Assembly (NCBI GenBank): GCA_944393045.1 | Contig: CALXYT010000015.1 | Span: forward strand, 1 to 43,329 | Direction of reading: 5' to 3' | Origin: an uncultured Succinivibrionaceae bacterium | Lineage (GTDB): Bacteria > Pseudomonadota > Gammaproteobacteria > Enterobacterales > Succinivibrionaceae | Length of the DNA: 43,329 bases | Shown: piece by piece, positions 1-8,755 of the stretch | Numbering within the stretch: the stretch's first letter is position 1 | How the letters are laid out: each line of letters begins with the position of its first letter | Made by a program: the position numbers and the translations under genes | The notes under the pieces: generated by a model | What the model saw: only the letters and a program-made list of their open reading frames with translations | The model's database searches: none | Told to the model about the DNA's origin: nothing

Positions 1-14
1 CGGTTATTGTACAG

Positions 15-1277
15 TTAGTTTGTGACATCACTTTTATATTTGTGAATAAATTCACATTTTTTTAAAGAAAAAGAGGGGCTCTGGGGGAGAAATGGAAAAC
101 TTTTTCTTTCCTCAGCCTTTAACATCTTTTCCTTACCAACCATTGCGAATTCACTGCTGTCCATTTTCGTAGCTCTGATCTTGTTCTTAATCTTAGAGCG
201 TTTGCTGTAAAATGGCATCACCACAGCATTCTTAGGCATTTGCCATTGTTTAATTTTGTCTGTTGCTTCAACCAAAGCCTTCTGCTTTTTATGATTCTCA
301 AAGAACTTCTCAATGATCTTGTTCCTTCTGCTCATTATTTCATCACCTTTTCCATCAAAGCACTCTGATGGAGTGATATAGCAAATGCCACTGTGACGGT
401 GAATATTGTTATACCAGTTATAGTATTTATCAACCCAGGCTCTAGCATCAGATAAGGTATCAAAGCTTTGTGGAATAACAACCTCATGGCCATGTTTTAG
501 TAATCTGAAGCTAGCTTCCATATGAGCATTATCATTGCTGTGTCTTGGTCTGTTATAGGTACATGAGATACCTAGTTCCAGACACTTGGCAACCATGGTT
601 GAACCTCTCATAGGAGCACCATTATCACTGTGCAACTCGAGTACCCTGCCATAGATATCCGTATTGCGTCCGTCAGCTCTTATAATAGAGTTATCACCCT
701 TTATAAAGCCTACCTTTTCAACAGCTTTCTCAATGAATTTAGCTGCTATTTCTGCAGACTGTATATCATGAACCTCCCAATGGATCATCTTTCTGCTATA
801 CAAGTCCATGACAGCATAAAGGTAATAGTATTCTCCCTGAGGATTGGTCTTATACAGGTAGGTAATATCCCATACCAATACCTGTTTAGGTGCTGTTGCT
901 ACAAGTGTTCTACGCTCTACTGAATCATCATTGTTTTTGCTCTTATCAGTTCCTCTTTTGTTGTTGCACATAATCTCTTCAAGTAATCTGTACAGCCATT
1001 TTACAGAGCCTAAGTAAACTTCATACTCATCAAGGTATTTAGCCTGCAACTCTGATGGTGACATATCAGGATTTAGCAACAGTGCCTCTAACGCCTGCTG
1101 TCGCTCTTCATTTGAGTATTTGGCATTATTAGGATGTGATGAGCCTTTTCTCTTGTCTTGCAAGCTCTTCTTCCAATTGGTATAAGTATTCTGTCCTATA
1201 CCTAAGATTCCTGCCATATACTTGATGCTAAGGTTTAAGCTCCTGTTTACTTCAAATTGATCACAACTGAGAACCAC
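15..1277 (-). CDS. IS3-family transposase OrfB (DDE integrase core)
   Basis: This is the catalytic part of an IS3-family transposase, which cuts and joins the element's ends. The retroviral-integrase-type fold shows the three acidic residues: Asp in VLVWDITYL, Asp in LHSDNGAPMRG and Glu in NDNAHMEASFRLLK. They are followed by the YNWYNNIHRHSG...TPSE tail typical of the group. An HTH-like N-terminus (SIKYMAGILGIGQNTYTNW) precedes the core. The first in-frame ATG or equivalent at 1277 is probably not the real start. The same frame stays open upstream to the A-run at 1388-1394, so the protein is most likely made as an OrfA-OrfB fusion by -1 frameshifting. The catalytic region looks intact, but expression of the fusion would be blocked by the amber codon in orfA. 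Confidence 0.85.
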   Translation of the reverse strand: MVLSCDQFEVNRSLNLSIKYMAGILGIGQNTYTNWKKSLQDKRKGSSHPNNAKYSNEERQQALEALLLNPDMSPSELQAKYLDEYEVYLGSVKWLYRLLEEIMCNNKRGTDKSKNNDDSVERRTLVATAPKQVLVWDITYLYKTNPQGEYYYLYAVMDLYSRKMIHWEVHDIQSAEIAAKFIEKAVEKVGFIKGDNSIIRADGRNTDIYGRVLELHSDNGAPMRGSTMVAKCLELGISCTYNRPRHSNDNAHMEASFRLLKHGHEVVIPQSFDTLSDARAWVDKYYNWYNNIHRHSGICYITPSECFDGKGDEIMSRRNKIIEKFFENHKKQKALVEATDKIKQWQMPKNAVVMPFYSKRSKIKNKIRATKMDSSEFAMVGKEKMLKAEERKSFPFLPQSPSFSLKKCEFIHKYKSDVTN

Positions 1278-1386
1278 ATGAACTACTGTAACCGCTTGGT
1301 GATTTTCATCTATAAACCGTAATATCTTTGCCTTATCTTCAGCTTTGGTTATTTTTCCTCGTTGTTTTTGCTGAAGAAGGCTTGAG

Positions 1387-1394
1387 CTTTTTTT
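1387..1394 (-). promoter_or_regulatory. Programmed -1 frameshift site (A-run) in IS3 orfA/orfB
   Basis: On the minus strand, orfA reads TTA AAA AAA GCT. The seven-A heptamer allows both tRNAs to slip by one base. After slipping, the frame reads SSSLLQQKQRGKITKAEDKA and continues into OrfB without a stop. This is the standard expression mode of IS3 elements; here it is inferred from sequence only. Confidence 0.6.
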
Positions 1395-1477
1395 AAGAAG
1401 GCCTCCTTTACTGCATATTCAGCTAAAGCATCCTTCATCCTATCAAGCTCTTTGTCCTTGCTCTTTAATTCTGCACT

Positions 1478-1903
1478 CTACTTGCTATCTTTCTCTTTTA
1501 GCAGCTTGTTCTCAGCTATCAGTCTCTTTAACACAGTTTCAAGGGATTCTTTATTGCTGTTATTGGCGTTCATACAGTTTACTTTCCATACATTTAATTC
1601 ACTGGCGTAAATACCATTGCTTCTGCAGTAGGCCCCTACTTCAATATCTGTCATTTTAGCGGTTTCTAACACCATTTTGAACTTACCGATGCTGTCTTTT
1701 GGCTTTTTTGTGCTATCTGATGCATCTGTTGAATCATTAACATCAGCATTGTCCGGAAAGTATTTCTGTAACCAGCTATAAATAGTGGTTCTCTTATATT
1801 CATGATGTAACCTTATGAACTCCGATTTGGTTAAGCCACTCTTAGCAAATTCATTTACCAATTGCTGCTTTTCTTCCATGCTAAAGCTTGTCTTAGTTCC
1901 CAA
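1478..1903 (-). CDS. IS3-family OrfA, interrupted by an amber codon
   Basis: OrfA of the IS3 element provides the DNA-binding and leucine-zipper part of the transposase. The N-terminus is a helix-turn-helix (SMEEKQQLVNEFAKSGLTKS...YKRTTIYSWLQKYF). The C-terminus begins a coiled coil (VLKRLIAENKLLKEKDSK). The start is a TTG with a GGAG ribosome binding site 9 bases upstream. The frame stops at a TAG at 1478-1480, but reading through it continues the coiled coil for 42 codons (AELKSKDKELDRMKDALAEY, then AFLKKAQAFF) to a TAA at 1349-1351, crossing the slippery A-run. The TAG therefore looks like a CAG-to-TAG mutation that separates OrfA from the frameshift site. An amber-suppressed or internally started product cannot be excluded. 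Confidence 0.7.
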   Translation of the reverse strand: MGTKTSFSMEEKQQLVNEFAKSGLTKSEFIRLHHEYKRTTIYSWLQKYFPDNADVNDSTDASDSTKKPKDSIGKFKMVLETAKMTDIEVGAYCRSNGIYASELNVWKVNCMNANNSNKESLETVLKRLIAENKLLKEKDSK

Positions 1904-1976
1904 AGTTTGTAACTCCTATACTTAGCTCATAAAACAGAGCAATTTCTAAATTTCACGTCACAAACTATTATGTCTC

Positions 1977-2822
1977 CTAAGGCTTAGAGATAATTGCTTC
2001 ATGAGCATCCCACATGCAATAACTGTCTCTACCCGAATCAGATTTCAATATCTGAACGTTCCCAGTATACTTGACATTAGTAAGTATTAAGGAAATCGTC
2101 TTTTTGGCCCAAAGGCTACTTCCCTTCGGTGATGGAATATTCTCACGTTCCAATGTCTTGGCAATACCGTCTATGCTTACCCCAGAAAGATACATTTCAA
2201 AAATTCTTTTAACAATTTCTGCCTGCTTCTCGTCAGGAATTAGATCGCCTGTAACATTTTTCTTATACCCGAAACACGGCTTTTTATAGAGTCCGCTGGA
2301 ACCACACTCTGCACAATGTTTCAGCCCGATCTTGATGTTTTTACTTCGTTGTTCATTCTCTGACTGGTTGAGTGCACTGCGAATACTTATTTCAAATTCA
2401 TCACAGTTCTTATCTACGTCAATGTCTTCTTCCATGAAGTAAACATTCACGCCCAAATCTCTCAGTAAACGTAGTGATTCGATTACTTCCACGTTATCCC
2501 TTCCAAAACGGGATAAACTCTTTGTTATGACGCGATCCAATTCATGCTTTTTACAATCATTCAACAGCCGGTTAAATTCTTCACGATTTGATTCAGTTTT
2601 TGCAGAACCAACATCCATATAGACATCAACCAAAAACCAATTATCTGTTTTTGCCACATGACGAGTTAACCCCGAAATCTGTGCCGCAAGACTTTTCAGT
2701 TGCCCTCTTCCCGCAGTGCTGACACGGGCGTAAATTCCGACTCTTTCAACTGAAATTTTATCTTTACGGGCTGGGAGGTATAGGACCCTTCGATTTAGCT
2801 CAAACTGTTCTAATTTTCTCAT
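1977..2822 (-). CDS. Serine recombinase, C-terminally truncated
   Basis: This is a site-specific recombinase of the large serine (resolvase/integrase) family, which makes double-strand breaks through a 5'-phosphoserine. The N-terminal catalytic domain (about residues 25-165) has VGIYARVSTAGRG with the nucleophilic Ser, then DVYMDVGSAKTESNREEFNR and ITKSLSRFGRDNVEVIESLR. The recombinase domain follows (ETDLI-type linker, then EIVKRIFEMYLSGVSIDGIA and NVKYTGNVQ). The protein ends abruptly after HEAIIS at 281 residues. Relatives run on through a zinc ribbon and coiled coil to roughly 450 or more. The break coincides with the end of the IS3 element, so this is probably a disrupted gene and unlikely to be a working integrase. 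The catalytic domain itself appears intact. Confidence 0.8.
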   Translation of the reverse strand: MRKLEQFELNRRVLYLPARKDKISVERVGIYARVSTAGRGQLKSLAAQISGLTRHVAKTDNWFLVDVYMDVGSAKTESNREEFNRLLNDCKKHELDRVITKSLSRFGRDNVEVIESLRLLRDLGVNVYFMEEDIDVDKNCDEFEISIRSALNQSENEQRSKNIKIGLKHCAECGSSGLYKKPCFGYKKNVTGDLIPDEKQAEIVKRIFEMYLSGVSIDGIAKTLERENIPSPKGSSLWAKKTISLILTNVKYTGNVQILKSDSGRDSYCMWDAHEAIISKP

Positions 2823-3124
2823 TATCTACTTTTCTATATACTAAAAAAGCACTCTTAATGTGTAGTAGTTTTTCTTAAAACTACTTATCATTACCTCAAA
2901 AACCACCTTTAAACTACACATCATAATTGAAACTTTTCTGCAATGTTTTTAAGGTAATAAAACCGTAGCCACAACCCTACCGATAATAATAAAACTGTAG
3001 CTACAACCACTGTATTTACAGGTCTCGCTGTACTTTCGCATACAGTAAAAAGCCCCTTACAGTCGTGTTCAAAAAAGCATCAAACTATGCCAATCCTTTG
3101 ATTTCAAGGGCTTTCAGAGGGGAT
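2823..3124. other. Gene-free stretch with nested inverted and direct repeats
   Basis: No coding potential is seen. It holds a 9-bp perfect inverted repeat (AGTAGTTTT at 2864-2872, AAAACTACT at 2877-2885) and an overlapping wider pair (ATGTGTAGT at 2858-2866, ACTACACAT at 2913-2921). It also holds two 21-bp direct repeats 32 bp apart. The position directly upstream of the recombinase start suggests a recombinase binding or control site, or the remains of an attachment site. Confidence 0.5.
2956..3008. repeat. Two 21-bp direct repeats, 32-bp period
   Basis: The copies at 2956-2976 and 2988-3008 share AATAAAAC, then GTAGC, then ACAACC, and differ at only two positions (C/T changes). The second copy contains the palindrome GTAGCTAC. 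Only two copies are present and the spacer is 11 bases, so this is not a CRISPR array. Confidence 0.6.
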
Positions 3125-4489
3125 CTATTTCTCCCTTGATAGTAAAACTACGGTCTCGACGTGTGCTGTATGCGGAAACATATCCACAAAAGCTAGTTTT
3201 TCTAGCTTAAATCCATAATTTAAAGCAACTTTTAAGTCCCTTACTTGCGATTTTGGATTGCAGGAAATATACACAAGTCTTTTAGTATTACAATTTGCTA
3301 AAGTTTTAAAAACTGATTCTTCCACGCCTTTTCGGGCAGGATCTAAAATAGCAATATCTATTTGCTTACCATTTTGCACAATCTTAGGCAGTATTTCTTC
3401 AACTAGCCCCACAAAAAACTGCGCATTATCAATTTTATTAAGCTCTTTATTTTCATTAGCATTAACTATTGCTTCTTTTACGCATTCAATGCCTATTACT
3501 TCTTGCACTCTATCATGCACACATAAGCTAATAGTACCTATGCCACAATATAAATCTACTAATCGTTCATAAGGAGCTGGATTTAATAATTCTATTGCTA
3601 AGCGATATAAAAGATTAGTTTGTTCTTGATTGATTTGTAAAAAAGAATTAGGGTTTAATTTAAAGCTCTTTCCGAAAATAGTAGTATTTATAAAATCTTT
3701 TCCAGAAAGAACTTTAAAAGTCTCACCTAATATTCTATTGCCTGAAGTTTCATTGATATTAAGTAAAATATTATCAACTCCCTCAGCTTTGAGGGCTTTT
3801 AATAAAAAGCTTAATTCCTTAAATTCTTTATGCGCCACTATTACTGCCATCTTTTCCTTATCGCCTCTAAGGTAAAGATAACGTAGTGAGGCTAAAGATT
3901 CTTGCGCTATAAGATCTTGATTTATAAGATTTTGCAAAGTATTTTTTACTTGCAATAAGACTTTGCGCATCCATAATTTTTCAAGTGCGCAACCTTGCAC
4001 CTCTAAAATATTATGGCTATTTTTTTCATATAAACCAATCTTTATCTCTTTATTGCAAGTCTTAATAGCGTAAATTGCTTTATTGCGATAATTTAAATGA
4101 TTTAGCGCTTCTTTAATACCGATAAATTTATCACTACTAAACCCTTTCAGATTCTCATATAATTTTAAAGTTGCCTCTTTTTTTAAGTTTAGTTCATATT
4201 CATACTCACAAACCTTAAAAGCGCAAGCCCCACAAGAACTGTCACAAATTGTAGGTATTCTATTTGGCGAAGGCTTTAAAACTTTTATTACCCTTCCTTG
4301 GGCATAACGATCATTTTCCCCATAAAGGGCAACTTCTAACTCCTCACCAAGTAAAGCATCTTTAATAAAAATTTGACGATTTTGCTTATCATAAGCAAGA
4401 CCTTGACCATCACCAAGCTCTTCAGTAATAGTTAATACTAACTTTGGAGCTAATGCTAAATCTTGATTCATAGGAGAAATAGGCATCAT
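3125..4489 (-). CDS. rlmD: 23S rRNA (uracil-5-)-methyltransferase RlmD
   Basis: This SAM-dependent enzyme makes 5-methyluridine in 23S rRNA (U1939 in E. coli). An N-terminal TRAM domain (about residues 10-75, ending AQGRVIKVLKPSPNRI) is followed by iron-sulfur cysteines (CDSSCGACAFKVC, plus the Cys of VQGCALEK). The methyltransferase core shows DLYCGIGTISL, AILDPARKGVE and the catalytic YISCNPKSQVRDL. The four-cysteine cluster and length of 454 favour RlmD over RlmC or TrmA. The gene is transcribed toward the recombinase remnant and lies downstream of the tRNA gene. An 18-nt sequence shared with the region upstream of the WYL regulator lies about 70 bp upstream. Confidence 0.88.
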   Translation of the reverse strand: MMPISPMNQDLALAPKLVLTITEELGDGQGLAYDKQNRQIFIKDALLGEELEVALYGENDRYAQGRVIKVLKPSPNRIPTICDSSCGACAFKVCEYEYELNLKKEATLKLYENLKGFSSDKFIGIKEALNHLNYRNKAIYAIKTCNKEIKIGLYEKNSHNILEVQGCALEKLWMRKVLLQVKNTLQNLINQDLIAQESLASLRYLYLRGDKEKMAVIVAHKEFKELSFLLKALKAEGVDNILLNINETSGNRILGETFKVLSGKDFINTTIFGKSFKLNPNSFLQINQEQTNLLYRLAIELLNPAPYERLVDLYCGIGTISLCVHDRVQEVIGIECVKEAIVNANENKELNKIDNAQFFVGLVEEILPKIVQNGKQIDIAILDPARKGVEESVFKTLANCNTKRLVYISCNPKSQVRDLKVALNYGFKLEKLAFVDMFPHTAHVETVVLLSREK

Positions 4490-4558
4490 AGTAACAAATT
4501 AAGAATAACAACATTAACAATAAAAAAGAGGAATATTAATACCAATGACTGATAATAA

Positions 4559-4576
4559 AATTTTGCTTAAAAGGAT
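4559..4576. repeat. 18-nt sequence repeated upstream of rlmD and of the WYL gene
   Basis: AATTTTGCTTAAAAGGAT occurs here and again exactly at 42568-42585. Both copies lie upstream of a minus-strand gene. On that strand both are preceded by a TATA-like stretch, so they may be the start region of similar promoters or an unrelated dispersed repeat. Confidence 0.45.
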
Positions 4577-4615
4577 TGTATACCAAAGGAAGGTATTTGC
4601 AAATATGATTCTTAG

Positions 4616-4692
4616 TGGTGGCCCATCCCTGACTTGAACAGGGGACCAAACGATTATGAGTCGTCTGCTCTGACCGACTGAGCTAATGGGCC
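4616..4692 (-). tRNA. ileX: tRNA-Ile2 (anticodon CAU, lysidine-modified), CCA encoded
   Basis: The minus strand folds as a complete 77-nt tRNA: acceptor GGCCCAT/ATGGGCC, D-arm TAGCTCAGTCGGTCAGAGCA, anticodon loop CTCATAA, T-arm with GTTCAAGTC, then discriminator A and an encoded CCA. The CAU anticodon alone fits elongator Met, initiator Met or Ile2. The acceptor and anticodon stem (GACGACTCATAATCG) closely resemble E. coli ileX (GGCGACTCATAATCG) and not the Met tRNAs, and E. coli ileX also lies near rpoD. If Ile2, the C34 is converted to lysidine by TilS so that it reads AUA codons, which are frequent in AT-rich genomes. Confidence 0.8.
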
Positions 4693-4765
4693 GTGAACGG
4701 AGCGTATTCTACCGATATTTTAAAATTATGTCAATAATTAATATTCATGTTTTTCTTTTTAAGCT

Positions 4766-4798
4766 AAAAAAAAAGATGATCAATCTTGTGATTGACCA
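4766..4798 (-). terminator. Rho-independent terminator after rpoD
   Basis: On the minus strand the arms TGGTCAATC and GATTGATCA (one G-T wobble) enclose a 4-base loop and are followed by TC and nine T. It lies about 20 bp past the rpoD stop and before the tRNA gene. Confidence 0.75.
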
Positions 4799-4819
4799 CC
4801 TATTGATTTTATTTTGTGC

Positions 4820-6736
4820 TTATGACTCGTCAATAAAACTCTTAAGAGGTTCAGAGCGAGAAGGATGACGCAATTTTCTTAAAGCTTTAGCCTCAATCTG
4901 ACGAATACGCTCACGTGTTACATCAAACTGACGACCTACTTCCTCGAGAGTATGATCAGTATTCATCCCTATCCCAAAACGCATTCTTAATACCTTAGCC
5001 TCACGTGGTGATAAATTGCTTAACACCTCTTCTACCACATGCTTCAAACTTTCTGAGGTAGCTACGTCAGCAGGTAATGGTAAAGATGAATCCTCAATAA
5101 AGTCCCCTAAATGCGAATCTTCATCATCACCAATTGGTGTTTCCATAGAGATAGGCTCTTTAGAAATCTTCATAACTTTTCTGATCTTTTCTTCAGGAAT
5201 ACCCATTCTCTTAGAAAGTTCTTCAGGAGTTGGTTCATGACCAGTCTCTTGAAGCATTTGACGTGAAATACGATTAAGCTTATTGATAGTTTCAATCATA
5301 TGCACAGGAATACGAATAGTTCTTGCCTGATCAGCAATAGATCTAGTTATTGCCTGACGAATCCACCAAGTAGCATAAGTTGAGAACTTATAACCTCTAC
5401 GATATTCAAACTTATCAACAGCTTTCATTAAACCGATATTACCTTCCTGAATTAAATCAAGGAATTGTAAACCACGGTTAGTATATTTCTTAGCAATAGA
5501 TATTACCAAACGAAGGTTAGCCTCAACCATTTCTTTCTTCGCATTCATGGCCTTAGCATTACCAAGCATCATGGTACGGTTAATTTCACGAATCTGTACA
5601 ATAGATAAACCTGTTTCTAATTCAATTAAATGTAGCTTATCAACTGCTGCCTGAATGTTACTTTCGTAGGTACGTACCTTATCAACATAAGGTTTTTTAA
5701 GCTTAATGATTTTTTCATACCACTCCATAGAAGATTCCTTCTTAGAGTCAGCATAATAACGCTTAAAATCCTCAACTTTCATACGGCAATTATCTACAAG
5801 GATCTTGCGGATAGCACGATCTTGAACTTTAACTCGTTCCATAACTTCGCACATACTGCCAATAAGCTCATTATATAGCTTATTAACAAGACGAAATTGC
5901 CTGAAGATATCACCTAATTTAACGATTGCTTCTTTAGTTTTTTTAGCAGTTCGACCGTAGTTTTCTAAACAGGAAATAGTGATATTGTATTGTGACTTCA
6001 GACTCTCAAACATCTTTTGTGCTAATTCAGGATCAGGACCTTGGTCATCATCACCACTTTCCATAGAACCTTCATCTTCCTCTTCTGAGTCATCATCACT
6101 ATCATCAGAGTCTAATTCTTTATCATCACTGTCACTATCTGTATCAGTATCTTTGTCTTCGTCTAATACCTCTTCATCATCGCTGAAATCTTCAGAATTA
6201 ATATCCTCATCTTCATCTATTTCCTCGATTTGATCATCGATTACATCACTAGGATCTTCCGTCACAAAGCCTGTTAAAATATCGCTTAGACGAGTTTCAC
6301 CACGTAAATACTGATCATAGTAATTAATTACTATTTCTATTGCTTTAGGGTACTCGGCCACGCAACTTTGAACCTGATTAATACCCTCTTCAATACGTTT
6401 AGCAATATCTACTTCCGATTTTCTATCAAGCAAACCGACACTACCCATTTCACGCATATACATACGTACAGGATCAGTAGTTTTACCTATATCAGAAATA
6501 ATATTCTCGGTTTCTTGTGCAGTTTGATTTAATATTAAATCATCGGCTTCAGGAGCTTTTTCACAAACAATAATGTTCATGTCTTCTAATGTCTGAAGCA
6601 ATTCTGCTAATTGTTCGGAATCTGAAATTTCGCTTGCAAGGTGTTCTTTTATTTCAGCGTGGGTCAGATACCCCTTAGACCTGCCATCATTTATTAATTG
6701 CTTAAATGATAAAGTAGCTGGTTGTTTGTTTTCCAT
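4820..6736 (-). CDS. rpoD: RNA polymerase primary sigma factor RpoD (sigma-70)
   Basis: This is the housekeeping sigma factor that directs core polymerase to -10/-35 promoters. Region 1.1 ([19 protein letters not shown]) is present. Then comes region 1.2 ([19 protein letters not shown]), a non-conserved region, regions 2.1-2.4 ([40 protein letters not shown]), region 3 and region 4.2 ([20 protein letters not shown]). At 638 residues it is a little longer than the E. coli protein (613). The extra length sits in an unusually long Asp/Glu/Ser run at about residues 161-236. It is downstream of dnaG as in the macromolecular synthesis operon and is followed by a strong terminator. Confidence 0.97.
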   Translation of the reverse strand: MENKQPATLSFKQLINDGRSKGYLTHAEIKEHLASEISDSEQLAELLQTLEDMNIIVCEKAPEADDLILNQTAQETENIISDIGKTTDPVRMYMREMGSVGLLDRKSEVDIAKRIEEGINQVQSCVAEYPKAIEIVINYYDQYLRGETRLSDILTGFVTEDPSDVIDDQIEEIDEDEDINSEDFSDDEEVLDEDKDTDTDSDSDDKELDSDDSDDDSEEEDEGSMESGDDDQGPDPELAQKMFESLKSQYNITISCLENYGRTAKKTKEAIVKLGDIFRQFRLVNKLYNELIGSMCEVMERVKVQDRAIRKILVDNCRMKVEDFKRYYADSKKESSMEWYEKIIKLKKPYVDKVRTYESNIQAAVDKLHLIELETGLSIVQIREINRTMMLGNAKAMNAKKEMVEANLRLVISIAKKYTNRGLQFLDLIQEGNIGLMKAVDKFEYRRGYKFSTYATWWIRQAITRSIADQARTIRIPVHMIETINKLNRISRQMLQETGHEPTPEELSKRMGIPEEKIRKVMKISKEPISMETPIGDDEDSHLGDFIEDSSLPLPADVATSESLKHVVEEVLSNLSPREAKVLRMRFGIGMNTDHTLEEVGRQFDVTRERIRQIEAKALRKLRHPSRSEPLKSFIDES

Positions 6737-6946
6737 TGTATAGCCTTAAACCCTTGAAAAACTCTCTTGGTATAATATTTTCAGAATGACGTTGTGCCAT
6801 TTTCTGTTTTTGCTGATACAATATAATGTTTAGTATTTTCAATGTTCTACTAACTTGATAACAGAATAAAAGGCTGTCGAAAGTATAACGCCGGATGATA
6901 CAGTATAGCCAATCAATACAAATTTGTAAAGTTTTTTACACATTTA

Positions 6947-8755
6947 CTATGCAGATAACTCATGTATTTTTTTGCATAAAAAGTCATACTCTACCATTTC
7001 TTCATGCGTTAATTGCTGATTCTGTCTGGACTTTGCCATTAGTTGTTCATTACGATTTGACAGTGCCTCAAGTAACAAATCTTTAATATTTTGTAACAAA
7101 TCAACAACCTTAATATTAAAGTCATTACTTAACGATTCTTCCTTTAAACTTATTAAATAATTAATAAAATTAATTACTTTTGGTTCTTCCTGAAAAACTA
7201 ATAATAAAGAACCGGTGGTAATATCTTGCTTACTTTTAATAGTATTAAGAATACGCTCTAAAACCTCAATTCTCTCAGGAGAATATTTTTTTAATAACAG
7301 CATAAGCTCATCGGGATTAGGTATCTGAGCATAAAAATGAGGATTTCTTACCATTTGAGCAATTAACCACTGATATTTAGTAACCTCACGCTTGGCATTA
7401 ACTAAATTTCTTGTTAAATCTTGCACTTCTTTTTCTTGTGAGCTTTGGGCTTTTTTACCATTAAAGATGATATTTACCTCATCTTTAGAGGTATATGCTA
7501 TTCGGGCAATCTCATTTTTTAATGCTTCTTTTGTAGCTATGGCATCATCAGGAATTTTACTGGCAATTATAGCAGCCTCATTTAATAGCCTAATACGCTC
7601 CGAAATTTCAGATAAGTTATAACGGCTTGCTAATTCACTTGAGATATAGTCTACTAAGCTACTAGCCTTATCAAACTCTTCTCGTAATTTATCTACACCA
7701 TAAGTTCTTACATAAGAATCTGGATCATGCTCTATCGGTAAAAAGCAAAATGAAAATACTTTATCATCCTCAACTTCACTTAAGGAGTTTTCTAAAACAT
7801 GCCATGCAGCCTTGCGTCCTGCCGCATCACCATCATAACAAAACTTAATATGATCTGTTTGCTTTAATAAAATATTTATTTGCTCAGTAGTAGTAGCAGT
7901 TCCTAAAGAAGCTACAGCATTATGTATACCATATTGATCTAAGGCAATAACATCCATATACCCTTCAGTTACTAGCACGTAATTATATTCATCTTTACCA
8001 AGCTTTCGCACATAATCTAAATTAAAAAGCTCATAACCTTTTTTATAAATAGGGCTTTCTTTAGTATTGATATACTTTGGTTTGGAGCTATCTAATACTC
8101 TCCCCCCAAATGCTACCGTTCTACCTCTTTTGTCACGAATCGGAATAATTAAACGATTACGAAAAACATCATAAATCCTACCACCTTGCCCCTCATTGAC
8201 AAGACCAAGTTCTTTTAGTGTGTTTTGCAGATTAATATTGTTTTTAGCAATACTATCACGAATAAAATTCCAATTATCAGGTGCGAAACCAATATGATAC
8301 TTGACAACTGTTTCTCTAGTAATGCCACGGTTATTTAAATATTCAAGTGCTTCCTTATGCTTAAATAATTCCTGCTCATATAAACGAACAGTTGCTTCCA
8401 TAATTTCAGTATAGTTTTTTTTCTGAAACTGATTTTGTATTGTTCCCTTACCATGCTCATACTCAACTTCCATATTGGCCATTTCAGCAACAATCTCAAT
8501 AGCCTCATAAAATGGAACATGATCATATTCTTGAATAAAATTAATAGCATTACCTGCCTTATGGCAACCGAAGCAATTAAAAAATTGCCTTCCTTGATGC
8601 ACTGAAAAACTAGGAGTCTTTTCACTATGAAAAGGACAGCAACAGGTAAAACTATTGGAGCCTGAGCGTTTTAATTTTACTCTTGAGCTAATAACATCAA
8701 CAATATCAACTCTATCAAGTAGTTTTTGCACAAAAGAGCTTTTAATATACGGCAT
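6947..8755 (-). CDS. dnaG: DNA primase DnaG
   Basis: DnaG makes RNA primers for replication in complex with DnaB helicase. The N-terminal CHC2 zinc domain shows CCPFHSEKTPSFSV and FFNCFGCHKAGNAI. The catalytic core contains the TOPRIM motifs YVLVTEGYMDVIAL and FCYDGDAAGRKAAW, and the C-terminal helicase-binding domain fills the rest. The length of 602 is normal. It precedes rpoD with a 210-bp gap. The usual upstream partner rpsU is absent: the 584 bp upstream contain no gene and the next gene, apaH, points away. Confidence 0.96.
   Translation of the reverse strand: MPYIKSSFVQKLLDRVDIVDVISSRVKLKRSGSNSFTCCCPFHSEKTPSFSVHQGRQFFNCFGCHKAGNAINFIQEYDHVPFYEAIEIVAEMANMEVEYEHGKGTIQNQFQKKNYTEIMEATVRLYEQELFKHKEALEYLNNRGITRETVVKYHIGFAPDNWNFIRDSIAKNNINLQNTLKELGLVNEGQGGRIYDVFRNRLIIPIRDKRGRTVAFGGRVLDSSKPKYINTKESPIYKKGYELFNLDYVRKLGKDEYNYVLVTEGYMDVIALDQYGIHNAVASLGTATTTEQINILLKQTDHIKFCYDGDAAGRKAAWHVLENSLSEVEDDKVFSFCFLPIEHDPDSYVRTYGVDKLREEFDKASSLVDYISSELASRYNLSEISERIRLLNEAAIIASKIPDDAIATKEALKNEIARIAYTSKDEVNIIFNGKKAQSSQEKEVQDLTRNLVNAKREVTKYQWLIAQMVRNPHFYAQIPNPDELMLLLKKYSPERIEVLERILNTIKSKQDITTGSLLLVFQEEPKVINFINYLISLKEESLSNDFNIKVVDLLQNIKDLLLEALSNRNEQLMAKSRQNQQLTHEEMVEYDFLCKKIHELSA

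Larger units (their letters stand above)
16..1967 (-). mobile_element. IS3-family insertion sequence
   Basis: The element carries an orfA/orfB pair of IS3 type, read on the minus strand. The two ends share an inverted repeat: TAGTTTGTGACATCA at 16-30 and the complement of TAGTTTGTGACGTGA at 1953-1967. The exact outer edges are uncertain because bases just outside the shared core differ and I see no clear target duplication. A slippery run (seven A on the minus strand, plus positions 1388-1394) sits where orfA ends, as expected for programmed -1 frameshifting. The outer end at about 1967-1980 abuts the broken 3' end of a serine recombinase gene, so insertion into that gene is the simplest reading. 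Confidence 0.8.

Noticed and set aside
2956..3008. CRISPR-like pair of repeats
   Set aside because: Only two imperfect copies with an 11-base spacer and no cas genes nearby.
4616..4692. Elongator tRNA-Met reading of the CAU tRNA
   Set aside because: Acceptor and anticodon stems match Ile2 (ileX), not Met tRNAs, and the position near rpoD matches E. coli ileX. Direct proof needs a tRNA-identity model.
5979..6233. Serine-rich plus-strand frame
   Set aside because: It is the antisense of the acidic run in rpoD.
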